Of a stretch of DNA of 64,000 nt, positions 53,049 to 62,133 are shown in pieces. Location of the stretch: NCBI RefSeq assembly GCF_019226825.1, contig NZ_CP076643.1, positions 1,798,001 to 1,862,000 on the forward strand, written 5' to 3'. A program made the position numbers and the translations under genes. Below the pieces are notes generated by a model that ran no database searches, was not told the DNA's origin, and saw nothing but the letters and a program-made list of their open reading frames with translations. Every line of letters starts with the position of its first letter. Within the stretch, counting starts at the first letter, position 1. Source of the DNA: Vibrio ostreae (GTDB lineage Bacteria > Pseudomonadota > Gammaproteobacteria > Enterobacterales > Vibrionaceae).

Positions 53049-53658
53049 ACACCTCTTTAATAAACTGACTTAACCGCTCTACCGCCAGAGCAATATTGCC
53101 GGCTTCAGTGTGGCCGGACGCTTTGCGCGGTTTAAAGCTGTGGTCACCATCGGGCAAAAAACTGACCTCAATCTGGTCACTGAAGGTAAAATCGGCAAAC
53201 TCATCCCGCGGACCAAAGGTATCGCGCTCACCCTGTAAAATCAGGCACGGTTTGGGCATGGTTGCCAGGTGGTCACCTTTGAACTTTTCCGGTTTACCGG
53301 GCGGATGGAACGGAAAGCCAAGACAGGCAATCCCGGCCACATGTGAGTGCTCACTCAGCAGCGAAGCCATACGCCCGCCCATCGACTTACCGCCAATCAC
53401 CACGGGACCGGTGGCGTATTCGGCCAACACAGCTTGATAAGCATCGAGCAGCTTCGGTGCCCGATCCGGCGGACGGCGCTTGCCATCTTCACTGCGTTTG
53501 ACCATATAAGGAAAGTTAAACCGCACCACCTTGATGCCGCGCTGCGCCAGTCCGGCTGCGACGGCAGCCATAAATTCATGATCCATATCTGCCCCGGCAC
53601 CGTGGGCAAAAATAAATGTCAGTGGATGGCTGTCGCCATCAACGCGCACCTGCGTCAT
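53035..53658 (-). CDS. Alpha/beta hydrolase of the KANL3/TEX30 type
   Basis: The 207-residue product has the oxyanion segment FIFAHGAGADMDH, nucleophile elbow GGKSMGGRMAS (Ser about residue 93), catalytic aspartate in LQGERDTFG and histidine in PDGDHSFKP, so the triad is complete. The substrate is unknown and it is cytoplasmic. It overlaps gcvA by 20 bases and ygdD by 14, indicating tight coupling. Confidence 0.85.
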   Translation of the reverse strand: MTQVRVDGDSHPLTFIFAHGAGADMDHEFMAAVAAGLAQRGIKVVRFNFPYMVKRSEDGKRRPPDRAPKLLDAYQAVLAEYATGPVVIGGKSMGGRMASLLSEHSHVAGIACLGFPFHPPGKPEKFKGDHLATMPKPCLILQGERDTFGPRDEFADFTFSDQIEVSFLPDGDHSFKPRKASGHTEAGNIALAVERLSQFIKEVYDAK

Positions 53659-54559
53659 CGAGTAATTCCTCTTGTTCTCTGCGAGCTTTTTTCAGCATCC
53701 AGTCACGGAAAGTGGCGATACGCCCCATGTCCGCTTGTTTTTCATGGCACACCACATAGAAGGCGTTGTTGGTCATCAGCACCTGATCAAACGGAGCCAC
53801 CAGCCGTCCGGCATCCAGCTCCGGCTGCGCCAGTACATTGTTACCCAGCGCGACCCCCTGCCCGTGTACGGCCGCCTGCAATACCATAGTCGAATGACTG
53901 AAAATCGGCCCGTGGTTGACGTTAACGCCATCCAGGTTGTTCTCTTTGGCGAACTGCTTCCACTCTTTGCGTGACGTATCATGCAGCAGGGTGTGCTGAC
54001 CAAGGTCACTCAGGTTAGCGAGCGGCTTACTGCCAATCAACAGGGACGGCGCACAAAGCGGGATCAGAAACTCCTGATACAACTTATCGGCGCGTAATCC
54101 CGCCCAATGGCCGCGGCCGTAATAGATCGCGACATCAACATCGTCGGTCAGCGATCCCTCTTCCATATCGACCGCTTTGATCCGCACATCGATATCCGGC
54201 TCCTGCTGATTAAAGTCCGCCAGACGTGGCACCAGCCACTGAATGGCAAAACTTGGCGGCAGACTGATGGTCAGCGCGCCTTTCTCGCTGCGTTCCAGCA
54301 GTTTGTCTGTTGCCTCTTGCAGGGAGACAAAGATGTCTTTGATATCAAGAAAGTAACCCTGGCCCTCTTCCGTCAGCAACAGCGAACGGTTGCGGCGCCG
54401 GAACAGCTTAAGACCGAGAAATTCTTCCAGCGCTTTAATCTGATGACTAACCGCTGCCTGGGTGACAAACAGCTCTTCCGCCGCGCGAGTAAAACTCAGA
54501 TGGCGGGCCGCTGCTTCAAACACTTTCAGCGAGTTTAATGGTGGTAATCTTCTCGACAT
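53639..54559 (-). CDS. gcvA: Transcriptional regulator GcvA (LysR family)
   Basis: Controls glycine-cleavage genes and the small RNA GcvB. Start ATG 54559 (MSRRLPPLNSLKVFEAAARH) gives 306 residues (E. coli 305). It has an N-terminal winged helix (FTRAAEELFVTQAAVSHQIKALE) and a substrate-binding-like domain with GPIFSHSTMVLQAAVHGQGVALGNN. Similarity to E. coli GcvA is high throughout. It is divergent from gcvB, the same layout as E. coli. Confidence 0.96.
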   Translation of the reverse strand: MSRRLPPLNSLKVFEAAARHLSFTRAAEELFVTQAAVSHQIKALEEFLGLKLFRRRNRSLLLTEEGQGYFLDIKDIFVSLQEATDKLLERSEKGALTISLPPSFAIQWLVPRLADFNQQEPDIDVRIKAVDMEEGSLTDDVDVAIYYGRGHWAGLRADKLYQEFLIPLCAPSLLIGSKPLANLSDLGQHTLLHDTSRKEWKQFAKENNLDGVNVNHGPIFSHSTMVLQAAVHGQGVALGNNVLAQPELDAGRLVAPFDQVLMTNNAFYVVCHEKQADMGRIATFRDWMLKKARREQEELLDDAGAR

Positions 54560-54575
54560 GAGTACACTCTGTAAC

Positions 54576-54594
54576 AGATTAGTTTTTTTAATCT
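54576..54594. promoter_or_regulatory. Possible GcvA binding site between gcvA and gcvB
   Basis: AGATTAGTTTTTTTAATCT: a LysR-type dyad AGATT-N9-AATCT containing ATTAG, the complement of the CTAAT core reported for GcvA. It lies 20 bp before the gcvB -35 element and just upstream of gcvA. Confidence 0.5.
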
Positions 54595-54614
54595 GAAACA
54601 TTATAAATTGTCCG

Positions 54615-54643
54615 TTGCTAACCAGCCAGAGAAAATCTATATT
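54615..54643 (+). promoter_or_regulatory. gcvB promoter
   Basis: TTGCTA (54615-54620), 17-bp spacer, TATATT (54638-54643). It predicts a transcript start near 54650. Confidence 0.7.
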
Positions 54644-54649
54644 GCACCC

Positions 54650-54858
54650 CGCAACGCTGACCTGAACGGCTTGATTCTGTTTAGAATCAATGGGCTTAGT
54701 TGTTGCGATGTTGTGTTTGCAAACTCGGTTTTCGAGTTCGGTAGGTTTCTACCACCCTGTTTTGTGCAGTTATCCCCTGCTACAAAATATACTTCCTGTA
54801 TTTATTTTTTGACCTGTCTGTCAAATTTTTAGCACCGCCTATATGGCGGTGTTTTTTT
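54650..54858 (+). ncRNA. gcvB: Small regulatory RNA GcvB
   Basis: Hfq-dependent small RNA that represses many amino-acid and peptide transporter messages. It is recognised by the GU-rich seed TTGTTGCGATGTTGTGTTTGC beginning at 54700, close to the E. coli R1 region. Further matches are ACTTCCTGTA (54791-54800) and ACCTGTCTGTC (54812-54822), and the terminator stem CACCGCC/GGCGGTG ends in seven T (54833-54858). It lies divergent from gcvA with its own promoter. The length of about 209 nt fits. The exact 5' end is an estimate. Open frames across it are not genes. Confidence 0.9.
54832..54858 (+). terminator. gcvB terminator
   Basis: AGCACCGCC(TATAT)GGCGGTGTTTTTTT, almost the same as the E. coli gcvB terminator. 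Confidence 0.92.
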
Positions 54859-54993
54859 ATCTGCCCCGCACAATAACCTGCTGATACTTACCTCAACAAC
54901 TGTAACAATTCGTTAATAATACTAATTCGAAACTGTGATTTTGTGTCCGAAACGGCGCGCTTTTAGCCACGATTGAACCATTAACCAGCGGCC

Positions 54994-55025
54994 AAAAAAA
55001 AACGCAAACCCGGCTGAGTTTACGC
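54994..55025 (-). terminator. Terminator of thiI
   Basis: On the minus strand CGTAAAC...GTTTGCG (one G-U pair) followed by nine T, about 56 bp after the thiI stop. Confidence 0.85.
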
Positions 55026-55080
55026 TTTTCATTATTCCAAACTGTTGCGGCTATGCCGCTGTCTGGTCGTCAGGCCAACC

Positions 55081-56529
55081 TTATGGGCGGTAGACCTTGA
55101 TATTTTTAAAGCCCTGCTCTTGCAGATACAGCGCCTGCAGACGGCTCATCACACCACGTTCACAGTACAGCAGATAAGTCTTCGACTGATCCAGATCACC
55201 GAACTGAGTCGCCAGTTTGTAGAACGGCAGGTGCTGAACTTCAACCCCATCCAGTTCCAGCGGCTTATCATCTTCTTCATCCGGGCTGCGGATATCCAGT
55301 ACCACGGCGTGCTCCTGCACGGCGGTGACCAGTTCCACTTCCGGAGCCTGCTGCTGCGACTCTTTCTCAATGTCACGAATGTCCATCTGGCGGGCATCGT
55401 AAACCACTTTTTCCAGAATAGAGAAGTCGAATTTGGCTTCTTCCGCTTCCAGCTTACCCTTCACCGCTTTCACTGTCGGGCTCTTCGAGATCACACCACA
55501 ATATTCCGGCATGGTCTTGGCAAAATCTTCGGTACCGATCTCGCGCGCCAGAGTAATGATGTCATCTTTATCCCAGTTGATCAGCGGGCGCAGAATCAGG
55601 GTATCCGTCACGTTATCGATATGACGCAGGTTGGTCAGGGTCTGGCTTGATACCTGCCCCAGCGCTTCACCGGTCACCAGAGCCTGGATACCGAACTTCT
55701 CAGCCACCATACCAGCAGCACGCATAAACATCCGCTTAAGGATCACGCCCATCTGGCCGTCATCAACTTTTTCCAGGATTTCAGCCACCACCGGCTCAAA
55801 ATCAATCGAGATAAAGCGCACTTTGGCCGATGAGCCGTACTTATTCCACAAGTAGTGAGCGACCTGTTTAACACCAATCTCGTGCGCCGGACCACCCAGG
55901 TTGAAGAAACAGTAGTGAACTTTAGAGCCACGTTTGATGTGCAGGTAGCTCGAAACACCAGAATCGAAACCACCGGAAATCAGGCTCAGTACGTCTTCCT
56001 GCGTGCCCAGCGGGAAACCGCCCAGACCTTTGTGGCGGGCAATGATTTGGTTCAGCAGACCATCAACCACTTCAATACGAATGGTCACATCCGGTTTTTG
56101 CAGCTTAACGCGCGCGCTTTCCACCGCCTGATTCAAGCCGCCGCCAACATAGCGCTCAAGCTCAATTGATTTAAATTCGTGCTTACCACGACGTTTGGCA
56201 CGCACTACGAACGTTTTGCCTTCGATCAGATCGCGGCTCTGTTCCAGTACCTGCTCATAAATATTGTGCAGGTCGGTAAACTCACTCTGCTTCACTTCCA
56301 GTACTTGCTGGATGCCAGGTGTGGTGGTCAGAATTTCCAGTGTCTCGGCGAAAAATTCATCGCTGTTGCCCGACACTTCAATATGATCACGACGGTTAAA
56401 TACCGCGACACCTGTGGTACGGTTCTTGACGATATTGCGAATATTACCCTCAAGAATTTTAGTGAAACGCTTACGTACTGATTCACTTTTAACAAAAATT
56501 TCCGGATGTGGTTTAACTATAAATTTCAT
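55081..56529 (-). CDS. thiI: tRNA 4-thiouridine / thiazole synthesis sulfurtransferase ThiI
   Basis: Transfers sulfur from IscS to U8 of tRNA and into the thiamine thiazole pathway. The 482-residue product equals E. coli in length. It has an N-terminal THUMP domain, the PP-loop [11 protein letters not shown] near residue 185 and a C-terminal rhodanese domain with the persulfide Cys456 ([11 protein letters not shown]). MPEYCGVIS holds the partner cysteine. It stands alone between gcvB and pomB. Confidence 0.97.
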   Translation of the reverse strand: MKFIVKPHPEIFVKSESVRKRFTKILEGNIRNIVKNRTTGVAVFNRRDHIEVSGNSDEFFAETLEILTTTPGIQQVLEVKQSEFTDLHNIYEQVLEQSRDLIEGKTFVVRAKRRGKHEFKSIELERYVGGGLNQAVESARVKLQKPDVTIRIEVVDGLLNQIIARHKGLGGFPLGTQEDVLSLISGGFDSGVSSYLHIKRGSKVHYCFFNLGGPAHEIGVKQVAHYLWNKYGSSAKVRFISIDFEPVVAEILEKVDDGQMGVILKRMFMRAAGMVAEKFGIQALVTGEALGQVSSQTLTNLRHIDNVTDTLILRPLINWDKDDIITLAREIGTEDFAKTMPEYCGVISKSPTVKAVKGKLEAEEAKFDFSILEKVVYDARQMDIRDIEKESQQQAPEVELVTAVQEHAVVLDIRSPDEEDDKPLELDGVEVQHLPFYKLATQFGDLDQSKTYLLYCERGVMSRLQALYLQEQGFKNIKVYRP

Positions 56530-56711
56530 AAGGCTATTCGCAATTTAATGTGGACATTCTCTGGCTGACACTTCGGGTGGCGCTCAGTACTTCCGGGTCT
56601 GGCCGTTCATCATCGTGCTCTCACCAAACATAGTGATGATATCACCAAGCATTCGGCAGACTCTAAGGGGGCCGGATTATACACGATCTCGGCCAAGAGA
56701 GGAAAGGTTAG

Positions 56712-56739
56712 AAAAAGGCAAGCCGCCTGGCTTGCCTTT
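56712..56739 (-). terminator. Terminator of pomAB
   Basis: On the minus strand AAAGGCAAGCC(AGGC)GGCTTGCCTTTTT, 22 bp past the pomB stop. Confidence 0.9.
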
Positions 56740-56760
56740 GTGACTAATACTACAGAGTTT

Positions 56761-57729
56761 TTACTGGTTCTGAGTCTGACCGTCGCCCTGAGGGGCGGAA
56801 GGCACCTCATCGCTGTAGAGCGGTTCGCCCTGCATGATACTGATTTCAACCCGGCGGTTGCGCGCGCGCTGCGCTTCGGTATCGTTCGGGCCCAGTGGAT
56901 CGGTATCGGCCATACCACGTACTTGCAGACGTTGGTGGTCAAAGCCTTTGACACTTTCCATCTCCTGTGCCACCGAGACGGCACGCTGGGCAGACAAGTC
57001 CCAGTTAGAGCGATACAGCTCTGAATCTAGACGCTGGTTGTCGGTATGGCCAGAAACACGCACGATGCCCGGTACATCTTTCACCAGTTCCGCTATCTGG
57101 CGCACCAGAGGCCGGAACTTAGGCTGCAAGAAAGCGGATCCTTCCGGAAATGCCCCTTTCTCACGAATACGAATCACGATTTGCTGACCGAGGTTTTCCA
57201 CTTCAATCGCACCCTGATCAATCTCTCGCTCCAGGGCCTTTTTAATGCTTTCGAGTATGGTTTCCATCTCTTCCGACATCGCCTGCGACTGCTGTTGCTG
57301 CATTTCAGATTCAGTGTTCTGATTGGTCTGAGTCGATGTCTCCGGTGACTGACCACCGGTCATCTGGCCCGCATCACGCTGGGTACCGCCGGCGCGATCC
57401 GATTCACCTTCGTGGAATTCGAGTGTCTGCTGCGTGACATCAATCGTCTGCTGCATAATGACATCGATTGGCGTCGGTTCCGGGCGGCCGGGACGAAACT
57501 CCTGAGCGATAATACTGGTCCCTTTCGGGATATCTTTAACCTCCAGGCGGTTTTGTACCCCGAAGGCAAACTTCATCGAACCGGCGATCTGCTTAAACTT
57601 GAGTACGTCCATCTCTGAAAACGACAACAAAAGTACGAAGAAGCACATCAGCAGCGACATCAGGTCAGCAAAGGTCCCCATCCACAGCGGCAGACCGGGT
57701 GGCGGGCAATTTGGCTTTTCCTCATCCAT
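56761..57729 (-). CDS. pomB: Sodium-driven polar flagellar motor protein PomB
   Basis: Stator subunit that anchors the motor to peptidoglycan and carries the ion-binding aspartate. The 322-residue product has one membrane helix (about residues 20-40) with Asp22 (GTFADLMSLLMCFFVLLLSF), equivalent to the known Asp24 of V. alginolyticus. A Gln/Thr-rich linker (about 90-150) follows, then an OmpA-like peptidoglycan-binding domain (VSGHTDNQRL...RNRRVEISI). It starts 11 bp after pomA. Confidence 0.96.
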   Translation of the reverse strand: MDEEKPNCPPPGLPLWMGTFADLMSLLMCFFVLLLSFSEMDVLKFKQIAGSMKFAFGVQNRLEVKDIPKGTSIIAQEFRPGRPEPTPIDVIMQQTIDVTQQTLEFHEGESDRAGGTQRDAGQMTGGQSPETSTQTNQNTESEMQQQQSQAMSEEMETILESIKKALEREIDQGAIEVENLGQQIVIRIREKGAFPEGSAFLQPKFRPLVRQIAELVKDVPGIVRVSGHTDNQRLDSELYRSNWDLSAQRAVSVAQEMESVKGFDHQRLQVRGMADTDPLGPNDTEAQRARNRRVEISIMQGEPLYSDEVPSAPQGDGQTQNQ

Positions 57730-57740
57730 TATAAGCTCCG

Positions 57741-58505
57741 CTATTCGTTATCCACATCAAGGGCGCGCTTACCTTCGTTGAGATAGTTTTTCAGGTAGCT
57801 GTCGATGACACGTGGGTTCTGACCATCCTGAATCGCCAGCACGCCATCCATAATCAGGCGACGGTTAAGCGTTTCCTGTTCGCGGCGCAGTGAAAGTTTG
57901 TCGGCAATCGGGAAAAACACCATGTTGGACAACACCGCACCATACAGCGTCGTCAACAGGGCGACCGCCATCGCAGGGCCGATTGACTTCGGGTCATCCA
58001 TGTTGGACAGCATGGCAACCAGACCAACCAGAGTACCGATCATGCCCATCGCCGGAGACACATCACCAAATGCGCGGAACACGCTGGTGCCGGCCTGGTG
58101 GCGTTCATCGGTCAGAACAATATCTTTTTGCAGCGTGGCACGGACTACGTCGGCATCGTGACCGTCCACTAACAGGTCGATCCCTTTTTGCATAAATGAG
58201 TTGGAAATTTCCATCTCTTCCAGAGCCAGAAAGCCGCCTTTACGCGCAGCGTCGGCCATTTCAACCACCTTAGCAATCAGGTCTTCCGGCTCATCGGCTT
58301 TGAACATGAAGGCTTTACCGGCAATTTTGGCCGCTCCGAAGAACTGACCCATGGTAAATTTCATCAGCACAACAAACAGTGAACCACCGACTACGATTAG
58401 AATCGAGGTGACATCGACGAACATCATCAGGCTGCCGCCCAAGATCATCGCCATAATAACGAAAGCTAAGCCACCAATCAGACCTATTAGCGTTGCTAAA
58501 TCCAC
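57741..58505 (-). CDS. pomA: Sodium-driven polar flagellar motor protein PomA
   Basis: Four-helix stator subunit of the MotA family forming the sodium channel with PomB. The 254-residue product has membrane segments near residues 5-45 and 150-200, with FGDVSPAMGMIGTLVGLVAML in the pore helix. The start is GTG (58505), preceded by AGGAG 7 bases upstream. A flagellar-type promoter lies just upstream. In E. coli this place between thiI and xseB has no motor genes. Confidence 0.96.
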   Translation of the reverse strand: MDLATLIGLIGGLAFVIMAMILGGSLMMFVDVTSILIVVGGSLFVVLMKFTMGQFFGAAKIAGKAFMFKADEPEDLIAKVVEMADAARKGGFLALEEMEISNSFMQKGIDLLVDGHDADVVRATLQKDIVLTDERHQAGTSVFRAFGDVSPAMGMIGTLVGLVAMLSNMDDPKSIGPAMAVALLTTLYGAVLSNMVFFPIADKLSLRREQETLNRRLIMDGVLAIQDGQNPRVIDSYLKNYLNEGKRALDVDNE

Positions 58506-58921
58506 GAAGCGCTCCTCATGCTATTCATTCGCGTCTAAGACATTACTCTCGTTATCGGCAAGAGAATGCATTCTTTAACTTTTTTATCAGCTTGCGCTGC
58601 TCGATATGCTAGCTGGCGCGCTTCGCGACCAGATGACACTGAGCGCAAAAAGAAAAACGGGGCCAAGTGAATAAGCGCCAGCCTATGCAACACATCCCCC
58701 TGCGGCGAACCACGTGTCTCAGTGTATACTTAAACCCAAAGAATATGCACCCGCCAGCGGCACAGAAATGCAGGATAACGATAAGACTTTGGTGCCAATA
58801 TGATCTTTCTTTCGACTGCCGGGTAAAAAACGTTGTATTTCTGACAAAATTGCTTGGTTAAATTTGACCATCACCACGCCCTGCGGTAACGTTCGTGCAT
58901 CTTTCCAAAGGCAATATAATT
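58506..58921. other. pomA-xseB divergent intergenic region
   Basis: 416 bp holding the flagellar-type promoter of pomA and, on the other side, the promoter region of xseB-ispA-dxs. I see no reliable coding frame or RNA gene. A 64-codon frame at 58667-58861 has no ribosome-binding site or similarity that I recognise. Confidence 0.5.
58552..58577 (-). promoter_or_regulatory. Likely FliA (sigma-28) promoter of pomAB
   Basis: On the minus strand TAAA (58577-58574), 14-bp spacer, GCCGATAA (58559-58552), a perfect -10 match for the flagellar sigma factor. The spacer is one base shorter than the usual 15. It lies about 47 bp upstream of the pomA start. Confidence 0.65.
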
Positions 58922-59164
58922 ATGGCGAGCAAGAAACCTGAAAACATGTCCTTCGAAGCGACCATTCAAGAGCTGGATCAACTGGTCGACCAACTGGAGA
59001 ACGGGGATTTGGCATTAGACGACGCCCTGAAAAAATTTGAGCGTGGTATTGCCCTTGCCCGGTCCGGACAGAGTAAACTGGATGAAGCGGAACAACGCGT
59101 GAGCATTCTGCTCAGCAACAGTGATGACGCGCCGCTGACCGAATTTACCGATTTGCCTGAATAA
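58922..59164 (+). CDS. xseB: Exodeoxyribonuclease VII small subunit
   Basis: Small subunit of the single-strand-specific exonuclease VII. Start ATG 58922 (MASKKPENMSFEATIQELDQLV) gives 80 residues, the length of E. coli XseB. The GTG at 58895 adds nine unmatched residues. Characteristic helix LVDQLENGDLALDDALKKFERGIAL. It leads xseB-ispA-dxs. Confidence 0.96.
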   Translation: MASKKPENMSFEATIQELDQLVDQLENGDLALDDALKKFERGIALARSGQSKLDEAEQRVSILLSNSDDAPLTEFTDLPE

Positions 59165-59209
59165 TTCTGAATTATTCTAAAATAACACTGAATTGCTAAT
59201 GAGTGCCCT

Positions 59210-60094
59210 ATGATTGAGGCCCTATCCTCTTTCCAACAAAGAAATAACCAACAACTTGATGTGTGGTTAAACCGTCTGCCTTATCAGAACCTGTCGCTGA
59301 CTCAGGCGATGCGTTATGGCCTGCTGCTGGGCGGCAAACGCGCGCGCCCTTACCTGGTCTACATCACCGGCCAGATGCTGGGCTGTGAACTGGCAGCGCT
59401 TGATACTCCGGCCTCTGCGATCGAGTGTATTCACGCCTACTCGCTGATACACGATGATCTGCCGGCGATGGACGATGACGAACTGCGTCGCGGTCAGGCA
59501 ACCTGTCACATCAAGTTTGATGAAGCCACCGCCATCCTGACCGGCGATGCGCTGCAGACGCTGGCCTTTACCATTCTGGCCGAAGGTGAGCTGTCGGCTG
59601 ACGGAGAGTCCAACCGGATAAAAATGGTCCAGGCACTGGCTGAAGCCTCTGGCGCGCAGGGCATGTGTCTGGGGCAATCCCTTGATCTGGCGGCCGAGAA
59701 CCGCCTGGTCACGCTGGAAGAACTGGAAAATATCCACCGCAATAAAACCGGCGCCCTGATGCGCTGTGCGATTCGGATGGGCGCGATGGCGGCCGGCCAG
59801 GCTGGTCTGGATATTCTTCCGCAACTTAACCGCTATGCTGACGCCATCGGCCTCGCATTTCAGGTTCAGGATGATATTTTAGATATCATCAGCGATACAG
59901 AAACCTTAGGCAAACCTCAGGGCTCTGACCAACTCTTACACAAAAGCACCTACCCGGCTCTGCTTGGGCTCGAAGGTGCGATGAAAAAAGCTCAGTCACT
60001 GCTTAGCGAAGCGCTGCAGGCACTGGAAGATATTCCGTATAACACTGAGCATTTAGAACAGTTCGCCCGATATGTCATCGAGCGCAAAAATTAA
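59210..60094 (+). CDS. ispA: Farnesyl diphosphate synthase
   Basis: Makes farnesyl diphosphate from isopentenyl and dimethylallyl diphosphate for quinones and undecaprenyl carrier. The 294-residue product (E. coli 299) has the first aspartate-rich motif DDLPAMDDD, the second DDILD, and LLLGGKRARPYLVY. It lies 45 bp after xseB and 20 bp before dxs, as in E. coli. Confidence 0.97.
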   Translation: MIEALSSFQQRNNQQLDVWLNRLPYQNLSLTQAMRYGLLLGGKRARPYLVYITGQMLGCELAALDTPASAIECIHAYSLIHDDLPAMDDDELRRGQATCHIKFDEATAILTGDALQTLAFTILAEGELSADGESNRIKMVQALAEASGAQGMCLGQSLDLAAENRLVTLEELENIHRNKTGALMRCAIRMGAMAAGQAGLDILPQLNRYADAIGLAFQVQDDILDIISDTETLGKPQGSDQLLHKSTYPALLGLEGAMKKAQSLLSEALQALEDIPYNTEHLEQFARYVIERKN

Positions 60095-60114
60095 CACTAT
60101 AAGCGCGCATTACT

Positions 60115-61997
60115 ATGACTCTTGATATTTCAAAATATCCAACACTGGCTCTGGCAAGCAAACCAGATGAATTACGCAGCATGCCAAAAGAGGTGCTGCC
60201 TAAGCTTTGTGACGAACTGAGAACCTACCTGCTCAACTCCGTCAGTCAGTCAAGCGGCCACCTGGCCTCAGGTCTGGGTGCCGTAGAACTGACTGTAGCT
60301 TTGCATTACGTCTATAACACACCGTTTGATCACCTGATCTGGGACGTGGGCCATCAGGCCTACCCGCATAAGATTCTGACCGGCCGCCGTGAGCAGCTGC
60401 CGACCATTCGTCAGAAAGGCGGTCTGCACCCATTCCCGTGGCGTGGCGAAAGCAAATACGACACCTTATCCGTCGGTCACTCATCGACTTCCATCAGCGC
60501 CGCACTGGGCATGGCTATCTGTGCCGGTAAAGAAGGCCAGGATCGTAAAGTGGTCAGCGTGATTGGCGATGGTGCCATCACCGCGGGTATGGCGTTTGAA
60601 GCCATGAACCACGCCGGTGATGTCAAACCGGACATGCTGGTGATTCTCAACGACAACGAAATGTCGATTTCCGAAAACGTCGGTGCACTGAACAATCACC
60701 TGGCGCAGCTGCTGTCAGGCAACCTGTACACCTCCATTCGCGAGGGCGGGAAAAAAGTCCTGTCCGGCGTGCCGCCAATCAAGGAACTGGTGCGCCGCAC
60801 CGAAGAGCACCTCAAAGGCATGGTGGTACCGGGCACTCTGTTTGAAGAGTTTGGTTTTAACTACATCGGTCCGATTGACGGCCATGATGTACTGGAACTT
60901 ATCAAAACCCTGAAGAATATGCGTGAGCTGAAAGGCCCGCAATTTCTGCATGTGATGACCAAAAAGGCAAAGGCTACGAGCCGGCAGAGAAAGATCCGAT
61001 CGGTTATCACGGCGTGCCTAAGTTTGACCCGTCCCATAGTAGCCTGCCAAAGAGCACCAACAACAAACCGACCTTCTCCAAGATCTTCGGTGATTTTCTG
61101 TGTGACATGGCCGCTCAGGATCCTAAACTGATGGCGATTACTCCGGCGATGCGTGAAGGCTCAGGCATGGTGCGCTTTTCCAAACAGTATCCAGATCAGT
61201 ATTTTGATGTGGCGATTGCCGAGCAACACGCGGTGACACTGGCGACCGGTATGGCGATTGGTGGTTATCATCCGATTGTGGCGATTTACTCCACTTTCTT
61301 GCAACGTGGCTACGACCAGCTCATTCACGATGTTGCCATCATGGATTTGCCGGTGATGTTTGCCATTGACCGCGCAGGCTTAGTCGGTGCCGATGGTCAG
61401 ACCCACCAGGGTGCGTTTGATCTCAGCTTTATGCGCTGCATCCCGAACATGGTGATTATGGCGCCGGCCGATGAAAACGAATGCCGTCAGATGCTCTACA
61501 CCGGCCACCAGCATCAGGGACCCAGTGCCGTGCGCTACCCGCGTGGTAACGGTATGGGCACCGAACTGGCAGCGACATTCAGCGCGCTGCAAATCGGTAA
61601 AGGCCGCATTGTGCGTCAGGCACAACCTGCGGGCGAAGACGCCAAAGTGGCGATTCTCAGCTTTGGTACTCTGCTACCGGGCGCTTTGCAGGCAGCCGAA
61701 GCACTCAATGCGACGGTGGCCGATATGCGCTTTGTGAAACCGCTTGATGAAGCCCTCATCACAGAGCTGGCTAACAGCCATGATGTGCTGGTCACGCTGG
61801 AAGAAAACGTAGTCGCCGGTGGCGCTGGTGCCGGAGTGGTGGAATTCATGATGAGCAACAAACTGATTAAACCTGTGCTCAATCTGGGTCTGCCGGATCA
61901 GTTTGTCGCCCAGGGTACGCAGGAAGAAATGCACGCCGAGCTTGGCCTGGACGGTGCAGGAATTGAGCGCGCTATTCGCGCTTATCTGGCCAAATAA
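60115..61997 (+). pseudogene. dxs: 1-deoxy-D-xylulose-5-phosphate synthase, reading frame broken by a one-base deletion
   Basis: First enzyme of the methylerythritol isoprenoid pathway (thiamine-diphosphate transketolase fold). The product also feeds thiamine and pyridoxine synthesis. Frame 1 (60115 on) encodes the first part: [38 protein letters not shown] and [13 protein letters not shown]. It ends at [13 protein letters not shown], and the rest is in another frame (about 60966-61997: [46 protein letters not shown]). Adding one A to the run at 60961-60965 restores [13 protein letters not shown], giving the usual length of about 627 residues. All other codons look intact. Sequencing error, a true mutation or frameshifting cannot be told apart here. 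Confidence 0.9.
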
Positions 61998-62036
61998 TCC
62001 GCGCATCGCTTAGCCGATAAGCGTCTGAGAGCAGAC

Positions 62037-62067
62037 AAAAAAAGCCTTCTCATTGAGAAGGCTTTTT
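62037..62067. terminator. Bidirectional terminator between dxs and truC
   Basis: AAAAAAAGCCTTCTC(ATT)GAGAAGGCTTTTT, between convergent genes. Confidence 0.92.
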
Positions 62068-62133
62068 ACTAGGCAATGCTCGACGAAGTAATGCTTTACT
62101 TGGCAATATTTGCCGCGCTGTTGCGGGCAGATG

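Noticed and set aside
54608..54832. 74-codon plus-strand frame between gcvA and thiI
   Set aside because: It lies wholly across the gcvB promoter and RNA. The sequence is explained by the small RNA, and there is no ribosome-binding site.
58667..58861. 64-codon plus-strand frame between pomA and xseB
   Set aside because: No ribosome-binding site and no similarity that I recognise; consistent with chance.
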